From the NCBI GenBank assembly GCA_024281995.1, contig JAMWZW010000001.1:434001-498000 (forward strand): a stretch of DNA of 64,000 nt, written 5' to 3'. Both the position numbers and the translations under genes were made by a program. The DNA is from Nitrosomonas sp. (lineage in GTDB: Bacteria > Pseudomonadota > Gammaproteobacteria > Burkholderiales > Nitrosomonadaceae). Under the pieces are notes generated by a model that saw only the letters and a list, made by a program, of their open reading frames with translations, had not been told where the DNA came from and did not search any database. Of this stretch, positions 25,602 through 35,500 are shown one piece after another; within the stretch, counting starts at the first letter, position 1; every line of letters starts with the position of its first letter.

Positions 25602-26495
25602 TCATGCTATTTTTCCCATTTTTCCGCTCTGGTAATCTGCCATGGCTTGGCGGATTTCCTCCGCGGTATTCATGACAAACGGACCGCTACCGACGATAGA
25701 TTCATCGATCGGCTCACCACACAGCAACAATGCTGTCGTATCGGGCGCGCTATTGATGCGGATATGGCCACCTGCTTGAGCAAACAAGCCAACCTCTGCT
25801 GCGTTAATGGTTTCGGTTTCATTGTTGACACGCACCGATCCATTGAGCACGGCGAGCAATGTGTTATAGCCATCCGGCACGGCAAGATCGATCGGATGCT
25901 CAGCGGTTAAGCGCAAGTCCCATACATTAATGGGTGTGAAGGTACGCGCTGGCCCGGTAATGCCACCGAATTCGCCCGCAATGACGCGTACCTTTCCTTG
26001 ATTATCCGGGAGATCGACGGCGGGGATTTGGCTATCCAGAATGCTTTGGTAGTGCGGTGGTGACATCTTGTCTTTGGCGGGCAGGTTTACCCACAATTGC
26101 ACCATCTCCAACACACCGCCGTGTCGTGCGAAATCGTGGCTATGAAATTCTTCATGAACTAGACCGGAAGCCGCTGTCATCCATTGCACATCGCCCGGTC
26201 CGATTTTTCCGCCACCACCGGAACTATCGCGATGTTCCACTTCGCCGCTATACACAATGGTGACGGTTTCAAAGCCGCGATGCGGATGTTCACCAACGCC
26301 ACGGCGTTGTTCCGTTGGGGAAAATTCCATTGGACCCGCATAATCAAACAGCAAAAAGGGGCTGATCATTGCTCCCAGTGCCGAATAAGAAAACACTGTG
26401 CGCACAGGAAAACCATCGCCAACCCAATGTTGATGAGCCTCGCGTTGAATACGAAGCAACTTTTTAGCGGATGCTTTCGGTTGAATTGTCTGCAT
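25602..26495 (-). CDS. Pirin family protein (bicupin)
   Basis: 297 residues. N-terminal cupin with metal ligands His70, His72 (GEHPHRGFETVT), His114 and Glu116 (GLVHEEFH), plus VQWMTAASG; C-terminal cupin with weaker motifs (LLLCGEPIDESIVGSGPFVMNT). Many bacterial pirins show quercetinase-like or stress-related activity. A GGAGGG site fixes the start. First gene of the minus-strand group, divergent from the HxlR regulator with 109 bp between starts. Confidence 0.9.
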   Translation of the reverse strand: MQTIQPKASAKKLLRIQREAHQHWVGDGFPVRTVFSYSALGAMISPFLLFDYAGPMEFSPTEQRRGVGEHPHRGFETVTIVYSGEVEHRDSSGGGGKIGPGDVQWMTAASGLVHEEFHSHDFARHGGVLEMVQLWVNLPAKDKMSPPHYQSILDSQIPAVDLPDNQGKVRVIAGEFGGITGPARTFTPINVWDLRLTAEHPIDLAVPDGYNTLLAVLNGSVRVNNETETINAAEVGLFAQAGGHIRINSAPDTTALLLCGEPIDESIVGSGPFVMNTAEEIRQAMADYQSGKMGKIA

Positions 26496-26604
26496 GATTG
26501 ATTACCCTCCAGCGGGATTTCATTTTTACGTGATAGAGTAATACGATAAGAATTAATTACAAGTACGCACAACAAAGATACCGTCAAAAACAGGAAAACT
26601 CAAA

Positions 26605-26925
26605 ATGCCAAGTAAAGAAGTTTGTTGCCCGGTAGAAGTTACACTAAAAGTAATTGGAGGTCGCTGGAAGGTTTTGATTATCCATCAACTATTAAGCGGT
26701 ACGATGCGATTTAACGAACTACAGCGGAATTTGATCGGTATTACTCATCGCACCTTAAGCCGGCAGTTACGCGAGATGGAAATGCATCAATTAATTGTCA
26801 GAAATGATTTCAACGAAATTCCTCCACGCGTCGAATATTCGTTATCGCCGTTAGGCTATTCACTTAAGATTATTCTGTTTGCAATGGATGAATGGGGAAG
26901 AAAATATAATAAAACTGTTACCTAA
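26605..26925 (+). CDS. HxlR-family transcriptional regulator
   Basis: 106 residues: N-terminal CCPVEVTLKVIGGRWKVLIIH (Cys7/Cys8, Cys8 at the position used for redox or electrophile sensing in HxlR/HypR-type proteins), winged helix MRFNELQRNLIGITHRTLSRQLREME and the wing PPRVEYSLSPLG. Divergent from the pirin-SnoaL-YcaC-amidohydrolase group and most likely its regulator, responding to reactive aldehydes or quinones by analogy with the family. Confidence 0.87.
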   Translation: MPSKEVCCPVEVTLKVIGGRWKVLIIHQLLSGTMRFNELQRNLIGITHRTLSRQLREMEMHQLIVRNDFNEIPPRVEYSLSPLGYSLKIILFAMDEWGRKYNKTVT

Positions 26926-26949
26926 CTATGGGAAGCATCCCAAAAAAGA

Positions 26950-28536
26950 TCAAAATTTGTATGTAATCCAGGTGGTAAAGTAATCTACTTCTTTGGCTGT
27001 GTATTCACTTCTCAGAAAATCACTTGGAAAAAAATGTACATAACTTGCCAGGAATGTAATATGCGAGATAGGTTCCCAAATCAACGTAAGCGCAGGCGAA
27101 CTGCCTGAGTAATGTTTTTGATTACCGGTAGAAGTAGGGAGAAAAATAGGTACGGTGCCAATCGAATAAATTGCATCGTTAACGTTTTGCCGCCAGAAAA
27201 ACCCCCAATCGAAAGAAGCTCTTAATTTTTTAGTGAGCGACAAATTAAGCGTTGGATGGATATGGACAAAATTGGATGGTCCGCCCAAATCAGCAAGATT
27301 AAAATAAGCCCCTGTAGGAAATAACGGATTGTACGTGCCCAGTGTTGGTGACTTACTATCGCCACTGGTAATATCTGCCCGCATTCCAACCTGAGGACTT
27401 AAAGGAAGTTTTGAGAAAATGTAGTGGGTATCAGAAGCAACTGCCCAAGCTCTAATATCATTTGATCCAAACTGCCCGAATTGACCGATGAATTCGAAAT
27501 TGTATTTCCAAGACAAAGGATTCCCCCAAATTCTTGCTCCAACCATATGTCTGATTTCGTGCCCTGAAGCTTGTGCAAATACGGCACGCTGATTTTCAAA
27601 ACCTAAATAATATAAATCGACATGTCCATCCGGCAATAACGACCAGGGGCTTGCTGCATAAATACCCCATAGCGTTTTATCTGGATTTGGATCGTCATTA
27701 AGCACTCCTGTCAGGTTTCTGACCGGCTTGCCCAGAAAGCCATCAATCGACCAGTTTCTATAGCTAAACAATATCTTGATTGCATCAAATGATCGGCGAT
27801 TATTAGGTGCTTCGCGGGCCGCAATCAGTCGTCCCGAGCCATATTCCATTTCTTGCCGGCCAAGACGTAAAATTACCGAACCTATGCCGCCGGGTTTAGC
27901 TGTCACATCTATAAATCCCTGATGCAGATCAAAAATATTCTCGTCTATATCGGACCTGGGGCCGGCTTTTCGCCAATCTTCCAGAGTGCTCATAAATTGG
28001 CCGAACAAGCGGACATTTGCGCCTAAATGCAAATCACCGTGCAGCATATAACGCTGAAGCCAGGCATTATTATTGCCGTGTTTGTCGGCAAGGGCTTTGC
28101 CGTATTCTTCGTTATGAAAAAACTCGTAGCGTTGCCGCATTTCCCCACCAATACTGAGATACCAATCTTCCCGGTTGCCTAACCGAATGTATTTTACTGG
28201 GCGCCAAAAATCCCTATCGTGATTGGAATGCATCATATAACGGTAATCCTCCTGATACCGCAACGGCTTATAATCGGCACGAGGGGGTTCAGTCTTTTTT
28301 GTGGATACGTCATTCCATGTATCGACTTTGCAGCAGGAATAAAATCTTATGCCTTGATTGGCGGATGATTTTCCTTCAATCATAAAAGATGTTTCCGGTT
28401 GGATAACTTTTACATCTTCCGCATTCACTGAGTTTATAACTATAGATTTATTAATAAAAAACCATTCACAGGTAGTCGCTATTAGTACATATAAAATGAA
28501 GTAGCGAAGATTCAAACCCTCCCTCTTTTTAATCAT
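26950..28536 (-). CDS. Alginate-export-family (AlgE-like) outer-membrane porin
   Basis: 528 residues. Signal-anchor-like N-terminus (LRYFILYVLIATTCEWFFIN), a linker, then the AlgE-type barrel: RDFWRPVKYIRLGNREDWYLSIGGEMRQRYE, LRLGRQEMEYGSGRLIAAREAPNNRRSFD, DLYYLGFEN, SGHEIRHMVGARIWG and a final strand TTWITYKF with aromatic end. Despite the name, most family members outside Pseudomonas are not tied to alginate; substrate unknown. A weak start region (no clear ribosome site). The MFS gene upstream on the same strand ends 50 bp away and may be co-transcribed. Confidence 0.82.
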   Translation of the reverse strand: MIKKREGLNLRYFILYVLIATTCEWFFINKSIVINSVNAEDVKVIQPETSFMIEGKSSANQGIRFYSCCKVDTWNDVSTKKTEPPRADYKPLRYQEDYRYMMHSNHDRDFWRPVKYIRLGNREDWYLSIGGEMRQRYEFFHNEEYGKALADKHGNNNAWLQRYMLHGDLHLGANVRLFGQFMSTLEDWRKAGPRSDIDENIFDLHQGFIDVTAKPGGIGSVILRLGRQEMEYGSGRLIAAREAPNNRRSFDAIKILFSYRNWSIDGFLGKPVRNLTGVLNDDPNPDKTLWGIYAASPWSLLPDGHVDLYYLGFENQRAVFAQASGHEIRHMVGARIWGNPLSWKYNFEFIGQFGQFGSNDIRAWAVASDTHYIFSKLPLSPQVGMRADITSGDSKSPTLGTYNPLFPTGAYFNLADLGGPSNFVHIHPTLNLSLTKKLRASFDWGFFWRQNVNDAIYSIGTVPIFLPTSTGNQKHYSGSSPALTLIWEPISHITFLASYVHFFPSDFLRSEYTAKEVDYFTTWITYKF

Positions 28537-28585
28537 TTCATTTGAGCATGCAGGAGTGACTCAGTTATTCAATTTATTGTTATTC

Positions 28586-30184
28586 TCATGATGGATAGTT
28601 AGGTGCAACATAGTGTGTGACAACAGGCTCGCTTTCGGAGACAAGTAAGGTGCGGATTTCGGCCTGTAAGCTGCGATCCGCGTTCGTTACTCGCTCGTGT
28701 TGACGCAAGTGCTCGAGCCAAGATTCAACGCAGAAAAATTCAATAAAATGATTGGGAAACCCGGCGTGTTCAAACATACCCCATGAATAAGCGCCGCTTT
28801 GGCGGCGGCGCCTGCTTAATTCACGAGTTGCCTGTAGAAAATCATTTACCCGATCGCTTTGAACTTCGTATTGAACTGTCACAAAAACCGGACCGCGATC
28901 ATGAGTCACACCATCATGTATCATAGGCGCCGGCCAATGCATTGACGGGGTAAGATTAATTTTATCGATACCGCCTATACGCCAACGCCAAGTAAACGCA
29001 ATGGCTACTATTGCGCCAACGGCTGCGATGATCAATGATTCTGAAATACTTGTCATTTCAGCAATCTTACCCCACAACACGCTACCGAGCGCCATTGAAC
29101 CCATGAAAACCGCCATGAAGACGGCAAGCCCGCGTGACCGTACCCAATTTGGAAGTGCCATTTGTGCTGCTGTCTGGAGCGAGGATAAGATTGCAATCCA
29201 TGCGATACCACTTATGGCCATTGCAAAACACAAGAGAATCAATTGATCTAATGTTGCCAATGCAAATATAGTGCCTGCATACACGATTGTTGCTAGCGCC
29301 ACCAACCTATCGCGTGAAATTTTTTCACGAAGCTTGGGTAATACAAAAGCACCGGCAATAGCACCAGCGCCGATGCAGGCTACCAAGATACCAAATGTTT
29401 GTGGTCCGCTATCAGGCAGGTTTTTGGCTAACAATGGTAATAAAGCCCAAGAAGCACTTGCAAAGAGAAAAAAACCGAATCCTCGCATAACTGCAGCCTG
29501 GAGGTCAGGTGTGTGGCGCGCAAAACGAAAACCGGAGCGCAAAGCAGAAAAGAATCGTTCTCTGGGCAATTCGCTGATTGGTGCCTCGCGCTGCCACTTA
29601 ATCAAGGCAATGATAACAAGACTATACGAGAGTGCGTTTAAAACAAATACTGCGCCACTTCCAGAAAACGATACAATTACACCTGCTAATGCCGGACCAA
29701 GCGCACGTGCCATATTGATACCAAGGCCATTCAATGCAATGGCAGATTGCAATTCGGCTCGAGGCACAAGTTCCGGTGTTATTGCTGCCCATGCCGGCAT
29801 CATCATCGCCGATCCAAGTCCCATTGCAAAAGTCAAAATGAGCAAACTCCATACTGAAGTAAAACCTATTAGCGTCATAAATCCTAAGAGTCCAGCGACT
29901 ATAGCCATCCATATCTGAACTGCAATGAGATAGCGGCGCCGGTCAACGATATCAGCAAGAGCGCCTGCCGGCATGGCTAATAGAAAAATAGGTAAAGTTG
30001 TGGCTGTCTGAATCAATGCTACCATTACAGGTGTCGGTGATAGCGACGCCATTAGCCAACTAGCACCTATATCATGCATCCACGTTCCAATATTTGAAAT
30101 AAGTGTCGCTATCCACAGTGCACGGAAAATAGGTATTTGGAACGGTGACCAAGCCGTGGTTGCCTTATTAATAGAATCATTCAA
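28586..30184 (-). CDS. MFS exporter (MFS_3 type) with C-terminal soluble domain
   Basis: 532 residues. Residues about 15-405 have twelve hydrophobic segments with the MFS_3/EntS-like pattern (WIATLISNIGTWMHDIGASWLM, PAGALADIVDRRRYL). From about 430 a soluble ferredoxin-like region (VTVQYEVQSDRVNDFLQATR, WLEHLRQHERVT) resembles the antibiotic-biosynthesis-monooxygenase fold common at the end of this family. Likely exports small molecules across the inner membrane; substrate unknown. GGAAG precedes the ATG. Confidence 0.85.
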   Translation of the reverse strand: MNDSINKATTAWSPFQIPIFRALWIATLISNIGTWMHDIGASWLMASLSPTPVMVALIQTATTLPIFLLAMPAGALADIVDRRRYLIAVQIWMAIVAGLLGFMTLIGFTSVWSLLILTFAMGLGSAMMMPAWAAITPELVPRAELQSAIALNGLGINMARALGPALAGVIVSFSGSGAVFVLNALSYSLVIIALIKWQREAPISELPRERFFSALRSGFRFARHTPDLQAAVMRGFGFFLFASASWALLPLLAKNLPDSGPQTFGILVACIGAGAIAGAFVLPKLREKISRDRLVALATIVYAGTIFALATLDQLILLCFAMAISGIAWIAILSSLQTAAQMALPNWVRSRGLAVFMAVFMGSMALGSVLWGKIAEMTSISESLIIAAVGAIVAIAFTWRWRIGGIDKINLTPSMHWPAPMIHDGVTHDRGPVFVTVQYEVQSDRVNDFLQATRELSRRRRQSGAYSWGMFEHAGFPNHFIEFFCVESWLEHLRQHERVTNADRSLQAEIRTLLVSESEPVVTHYVAPNYPS

Positions 30185-30265
30185 TGTTCTTCCATCTCCA
30201 TTTATAAAATAAAGAACCCTGTCGCAAGCAGCTGGGTATTAATTTCCCTCTTTATCTGCTGATTT

Positions 30266-30433
30266 TCAGTCAGCATACACCACAAGGGACGGGTAATTAA
30301 ACCCGCAGGAATTAATATTAGTAATGGGGGCCATGAAGATTGCAGGACCGTAACTGCCACGGTGAAAGCGAGGCGTAATAAGGCTCATCAGCCCGAACGG
30401 ATCGAACCGCTGATCCAATTGTTCAAGCCTGGT
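30266..30433 (-). pseudogene. Unidentified gene remnant
   Basis: On the minus strand a readable piece (TRLEQLDQRFDPFGLMSLIT, PRFHRGSYGPAIFMAP, ending NYPSLVVYAD and a stop) has protein-like composition but an in-frame stop just before it and no start. I do not recognise the family. The rest of the 539-bp gap (30185-30723) shows nothing else convincing. Confidence 0.3.
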
Positions 30434-30723
30434 TTAGAGAAATTTGATCGGAAGTGAGACGACAAGGTGCTGCTTAATGCTGCCGCAAAGCCAACGTTCG
30501 TTGGTCTTGACCGTAACTATCCACTCTTTTTGAAGGAAAACGGATAATCGTTGAAAAACGTGCGATTCTTGCGGGAGTGTTTATGAGTTGGCGGCAGTGC
30601 GCGTTCGATTGCTGATTACACTATTCATGTTATTTTTAACTTCGCACAATCAATGCTTATGATTAACATCCTTCAAAGACAAACAGAACTATTGGTTTTG
30701 GGAGCACTAGCTAAGCATTTGAT

Positions 30724-32544
30724 TTAATTCGAACCAGTTAATTGCCGCAAGTAGTTGCGCCAACCACCAAAATGGCTGACATCCTCTGCATGGAGGATGG
30801 CATAGTGCTCACACAGAAAGCCTTTTACCGTTTCACCGTTTGCCAGCGTAATAGTCCCTATCCCCAATGGAGCCGGAATTTTGGCGGTAAAACTGCCGAA
30901 TTCGCGTTCTGGTAATTCCCAAACTTCCACTTCGATTGCGACGCCTGGTTCGTTTGGGGTGGCACGGATCAAACCGGGCTTTTGCGGCGATTCTCCTGGC
31001 AATGCGTAGAGCCTGTAATCCGCTGACGTGGCCGTGCGAGCTATTAACCGGCCTTGGCGGCTGGTTAATTGTTCATTCAACGGCAAACCGGACAAATGCG
31101 CTCCACACACGGCTATTCGTACCTGACTAGAGCGGGATGCCGCGGGGAAATGGATATTGTGCGGAAACGCAATGCCTGCTGCACCGAGTGGATGTGAATA
31201 GGCTTGTTGCAGCCGGTGCGCAAGATGCAGCAGCGATTCATCCTGATGTGCGGGTGCCGCCAGCGTGATACCAAAAGGCAATCCATCCTGCTGAAAACCC
31301 GCTGGAACCGCAACTGCTGCGTAGTCGAGCAAATTCATGAAATTGGTGTAATACCCTAAGTTGGTGTTCAGACGGATCGGATCCTGCTGTATGGCTTGAA
31401 TGGTATAAATGGTACCGGCGGTCGGTGTCAGCAGGCAATCGATATTCGCCCAGATCCGGTCTGCCTGTTGTTTGAGCTGGCGTAACTGATAGATACCCTC
31501 GAACGCATCTGCTGCCGAACGCTGTTTCGCGGTTGCGATAATTTCACGTACCGGTGCGATGATTTGATCGTTATGCAAGTCATAAAATGACCGGATTGCC
31601 GCATAGCGTTCAGCTATCCACGGACCTTCGTAAAGCAGGCGGGCAGTCTCAACAAACGGCGCAAAGTCTATTTCGACGGCTTCTCCACCCGCTGCTTGCA
31701 TTCGAGCAATGCATTCATAGAATAACCGCTCACTCTCGTGATTATCGAAAAATTTCAGTTGTTGCCGGCGCGGAACGCCAAAACGAAAATGCGGCGCCGC
31801 GCCAAAGTTGAAACCAACTGCTTCTCTTTCCCTGGAATAGCTATCTTGTGCATCATGGGCGGCAGCAATAGTTAAAATATGCGCCGCATCCGCTGCGGTA
31901 TAAGTGAATACGGATAGGGTATCGAGGGAACGGCAGGCTGGCACCACGCCGTGGGCCGAGAACCACCCTTTGGTGGGTTTATAGCCGACCAGGTTATTAA
32001 AAGCAGCCGGCACTCTACCGGAACCTGCAGTATCGGTACCCAGGCTGAAACATACTTGCCCCTTGGCGGCTGCGACTGCCGAACCCGAACTGGAACCGCC
32101 GGAAATATATCCGGGGTTGAAGGCGTTGCGGCACACGCCATAAGGCGACCGCGTGCCATTCAATCCGGTAGCGAATTGATCGAGATTGGTTTTACCGATG
32201 GGAATGGCACCGGCATCAATGAGTCTTTGCACAACCGTGGCGCTAACAGAAGGTATGTAAGCAAAAGCCGGACAAGCTGCCGTAGTCGGTAATGTTGCCA
32301 AATCGATATTATCTTTGATGGCGAAAGGCACGCCATACAGCGGCAACGATGCCATCTCTTGCGCCTCGATATTGCGGGCATAGTTTCGCAACGTTTCCAA
32401 TGGAAGCGTGGAGATCCAGATATGATCCGGGTCATTCTGAATTTCGGCATGAATGGCTTCGACTACTTGAGTTGGTGACCATTCACCGCTTGCGTAGCGT
32501 TGCTGCAACGATGAAATATCGGGTAGCGGAAGAATTTTACGCAT
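30724..32544 (-). CDS. atzF: Allophanate hydrolase (AtzF-type)
   Basis: 606 residues from the ATG at 32544, one base after the carboxylase stop; a longer frame to 32592 would overlap that gene. N-terminal amidase-signature domain with Lys77 (GVPFAIKDNI), the Ser-rich loop GGSSSGSAV (149-157) and nucleophile Ser175 in GTDTAGSGRVPAA; C-terminal small domain from about 470 (VRIAVCGAHLSGLPLN, YALPGESPQKPGLIR) that decarboxylates N-carboxycarbamate. Converts allophanate to ammonia and CO2 in the cytoplasm. Last gene of the riboswitch-controlled operon. Confidence 0.93.
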   Translation of the reverse strand: MRKILPLPDISSLQQRYASGEWSPTQVVEAIHAEIQNDPDHIWISTLPLETLRNYARNIEAQEMASLPLYGVPFAIKDNIDLATLPTTAACPAFAYIPSVSATVVQRLIDAGAIPIGKTNLDQFATGLNGTRSPYGVCRNAFNPGYISGGSSSGSAVAAAKGQVCFSLGTDTAGSGRVPAAFNNLVGYKPTKGWFSAHGVVPACRSLDTLSVFTYTAADAAHILTIAAAHDAQDSYSREREAVGFNFGAAPHFRFGVPRRQQLKFFDNHESERLFYECIARMQAAGGEAVEIDFAPFVETARLLYEGPWIAERYAAIRSFYDLHNDQIIAPVREIIATAKQRSAADAFEGIYQLRQLKQQADRIWANIDCLLTPTAGTIYTIQAIQQDPIRLNTNLGYYTNFMNLLDYAAVAVPAGFQQDGLPFGITLAAPAHQDESLLHLAHRLQQAYSHPLGAAGIAFPHNIHFPAASRSSQVRIAVCGAHLSGLPLNEQLTSRQGRLIARTATSADYRLYALPGESPQKPGLIRATPNEPGVAIEVEVWELPEREFGSFTAKIPAPLGIGTITLANGETVKGFLCEHYAILHAEDVSHFGGWRNYLRQLTGSN

Positions 32545-32545
32545 A

Positions 32546-35500
32546 TCACTGATTTTCCTGAATGATGAAAAGCGCTTGCCCGGCCGACACATACCCGCCT
32601 TGTTTGCAGAATAACTGTTGCACCGTACCGGTAACCGGCGAATCCACCGGAAATTCCATTTTCATCGATTCAATCATGATCACCGGCTTACCAGCTTCCA
32701 CGGATTCACCTTCATTCAACAGTATTTTCCATACCGTGCCCGTAACCTGCGAACTGACAGCTTGGGAGCCTTGCGGTAAATCCAGTTCGCTTTGGCTATC
32801 CGCTTCATCAAGCACATCTTCACTGATATATTGCGATTGACCGTGGGCCTCCCAGCGCCGGCGTTCAGCTTCGAATGCAGCCTGTTGCCGGGTTTTAAAT
32901 GCGTTAATGCTCGAAGCATGTTGCTGCAGGAAAATTTGGTATTGCTTCAAATTCAGAACTGTTTCTTCAGTACGCAACTTGAAGTGCCCGCTAATGAAAT
33001 CCTGGCGCAGCCTGAGCAATTCGCTTTCGCTAACCGGGTAAAAGCGGATCTGATCGAAGAAACGCAATAACCAGGGCTTGCCATCCTTGAAATCGGTTGT
33101 TTGGCGGTACCGATTCCACATTTGCACCGTGCGGCCCACAAACTGATAACCGCCCGGACCTTCCATGCCATACACGCATAAATAGGCGCCACCTATACCG
33201 ACGGCATTTTCAGGCGTCCAGGTACGTGCCGGGTTGTATTTGGTAGTGACCAAGCGATGACGGGGATCCAATGGTGTTGCAACCGGAGCGCCCAGATAAA
33301 CATCGCCCAGCCCCATGACCAGATAACTGGCCGAAAATACACTATGCTGCACGTCCTCAATCGATTCCAGTCCGTTGATGCGGCGGATAAATTCGATATT
33401 GCTCGGACACCAGGGCGCATCGCTGCGCACCGATTGCATATATTTCTCGATCGCCAGTCGCGTAGCAGCATCATCCCAAGAAAGTGGCAAATGAATAATG
33501 CGGGAAGGTACCTCCATGTCGTCGATCGCGGGTAACTGTTTTTCGCCTGCGATCAACATTTCCAGCAATTTTTCGCGCGCCAGTTGGCGCGAATCGAAAT
33601 GAATCTGCAGCGAGCGGACGCCGGGTGTCAGATCCAAAATACCGCTAAGCGCCTGCTTGTCGATGCATTGTTGCAGCCATGACATCAAAGCGTGAGCGCG
33701 GAAACGTAAATTCAGGTCGAGGATGGGCGGACCGTACTCGACCAATAGGTATTTATCGCCGGATTGCCGGTAAGTCACTTGTACGAATGATGCGCTCTCC
33801 GGAATTCGATGCAGAACGGCCGTGCCAGGTTTTCCGGAACGGGAAATTACCGTCGCGCCGGTATCCGCATTAAGCTGCCGGATCAATTGATTTTGCTGTT
33901 GTTCCAGCACCAATGCTTGTTCTAGCGATATCGGGTAAAAGCGAACGCTATCACCGGGTCTGAGTTGTCCGATTTTCCATAATTCTGCCTGCGCAACTGT
34001 GGCCGGACACACGAATCCGCCCAGGCTGGGGCCGTCAGGGCCGAGGATGATTGGCATATCCCCGGTAAAATCAACCGCCCCAATGGCATAAGCATTGTCG
34101 TGAATATTGGACGGATGCAAGCCGGCCTCGCCGCCATCGCTGCGTGCCCATTGCGGCTTGGGCCCGATCAGACGCACGCCGGTGCGGCTGGAATTGTGAT
34201 GCACCTTCCACTCAGCAGTAAAGAATTGTTCGATATCGGCTGCGGTAAAGAAATCCGGCGCGCCATGCGGCCCGTACAAGACGGCAATTTCCCACTGATT
34301 GGTATAACGCGGAATCCGCTGCTGCGGTACTTGCTGCGAATCCGGCTGGGAAGTTGGCAACGGCCGAACATGCAACACATCGCCTGTACGCAGCACACGG
34401 CCTGCATGACCGCCAAACTGTCCGAGCGTGAAGGTGGATTTGCTGTCGAGATAATCGGGCACTTGAAAGCCGCCGTGCACGGCCAAGTAAACCCGGCTGC
34501 CGGCTTGCTGGACTTTGCCGAATTGTAACAATGTGCCAGCCCGGACAAAGTGAGACTGCCATTGCAGTAGCGGTTCGCTGTCCAAAGACACATCAATCGG
34601 CGCGCCACAGATCGCAATAACGCTATCGCAATTGAAGCGCAGCGTCGGACCTGCTAGCGTGATTTCCAATCCGGCGCTATTGTCAGGATTGTTGACTAAA
34701 CGGTTGGCGAGCCGAAAAGCCAGGCTATCCATTGGCCCGGAAGGCGGCACGCCCACATTCCAGTAACCGATCCGCCCAGGATAGTCCTGTATCGTGGTCT
34801 GCACACCGGCAGTCAGGACGTCTAAGCTGTGCGGCTGATAATGAAACCCATTGAGAAATTGCGTGTTTTGCTGTCCGCTACGAAACACTGTGCTGTGCAG
34901 GATTTGCTTGAGATAGTCCAGATTGGTTTCAATGCCATGCAGCGATGTGTCGTCCAATGCGGTCAACAACTTAGCGATAGCGGTTTGCCGATCCGGCGCA
35001 TGCACAATAATTTTGGCCAGCATCGGATCGTAAAACGCGGATACCTCAATACCGCGTTCGACCCAAGTTTCAATCCTTGCGGCATCGGAAAATTCGGCCG
35101 CCGTGAGAATTCCGCTGGAAGGCTGGAAATCTTTGGCAGGATTTTCAGCGTACACCCGCACCTGAATGGAAGCGCCGCTGGGTTTGATCGTAAAAGAATC
35201 GAGAGATGGGAGATCGCCCGCAGCTTGCCGCACCATCCATTCCACCAGATCGATGCCGGTGACTTCCTCTGTTACACCGTGCTCAACTTGCAAGCGGGTA
35301 TTAACCTCAAGAAAATAAAACTGACCGGTAGCGTCGTCAAAAATGTATTCCACCGTGCCCGCAGATTGGTAATTGACGGCTTTGCCTAAGCGCACCGCTG
35401 TGTCCAGCAACGCCTGGCGCAAATGAGGAGCGAGATTGGGAGCAGGCGTTTCCTCGATGACTTTCTGATTGCGCCGCTGCATGGAACAATCACGCTCGCC

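Noticed and set aside
29271-29918. 215-codon plus-strand frame inside the MFS gene
   Set aside because: Composition (many Ala/Pro/Lys) is that of an antisense shadow; the minus-strand frame has all MFS motifs.
30266-30433. Possible transposase remnant in the gap before the allophanate hydrolase
   Set aside because: The readable peptide has no transposase motif and no terminal repeats are visible; kept only as an unidentified remnant.
34100-34528. 142-codon frame antisense to the carboxylase
   Set aside because: Shadow of the 1207-residue carboxylase; no ribosome site or domain.
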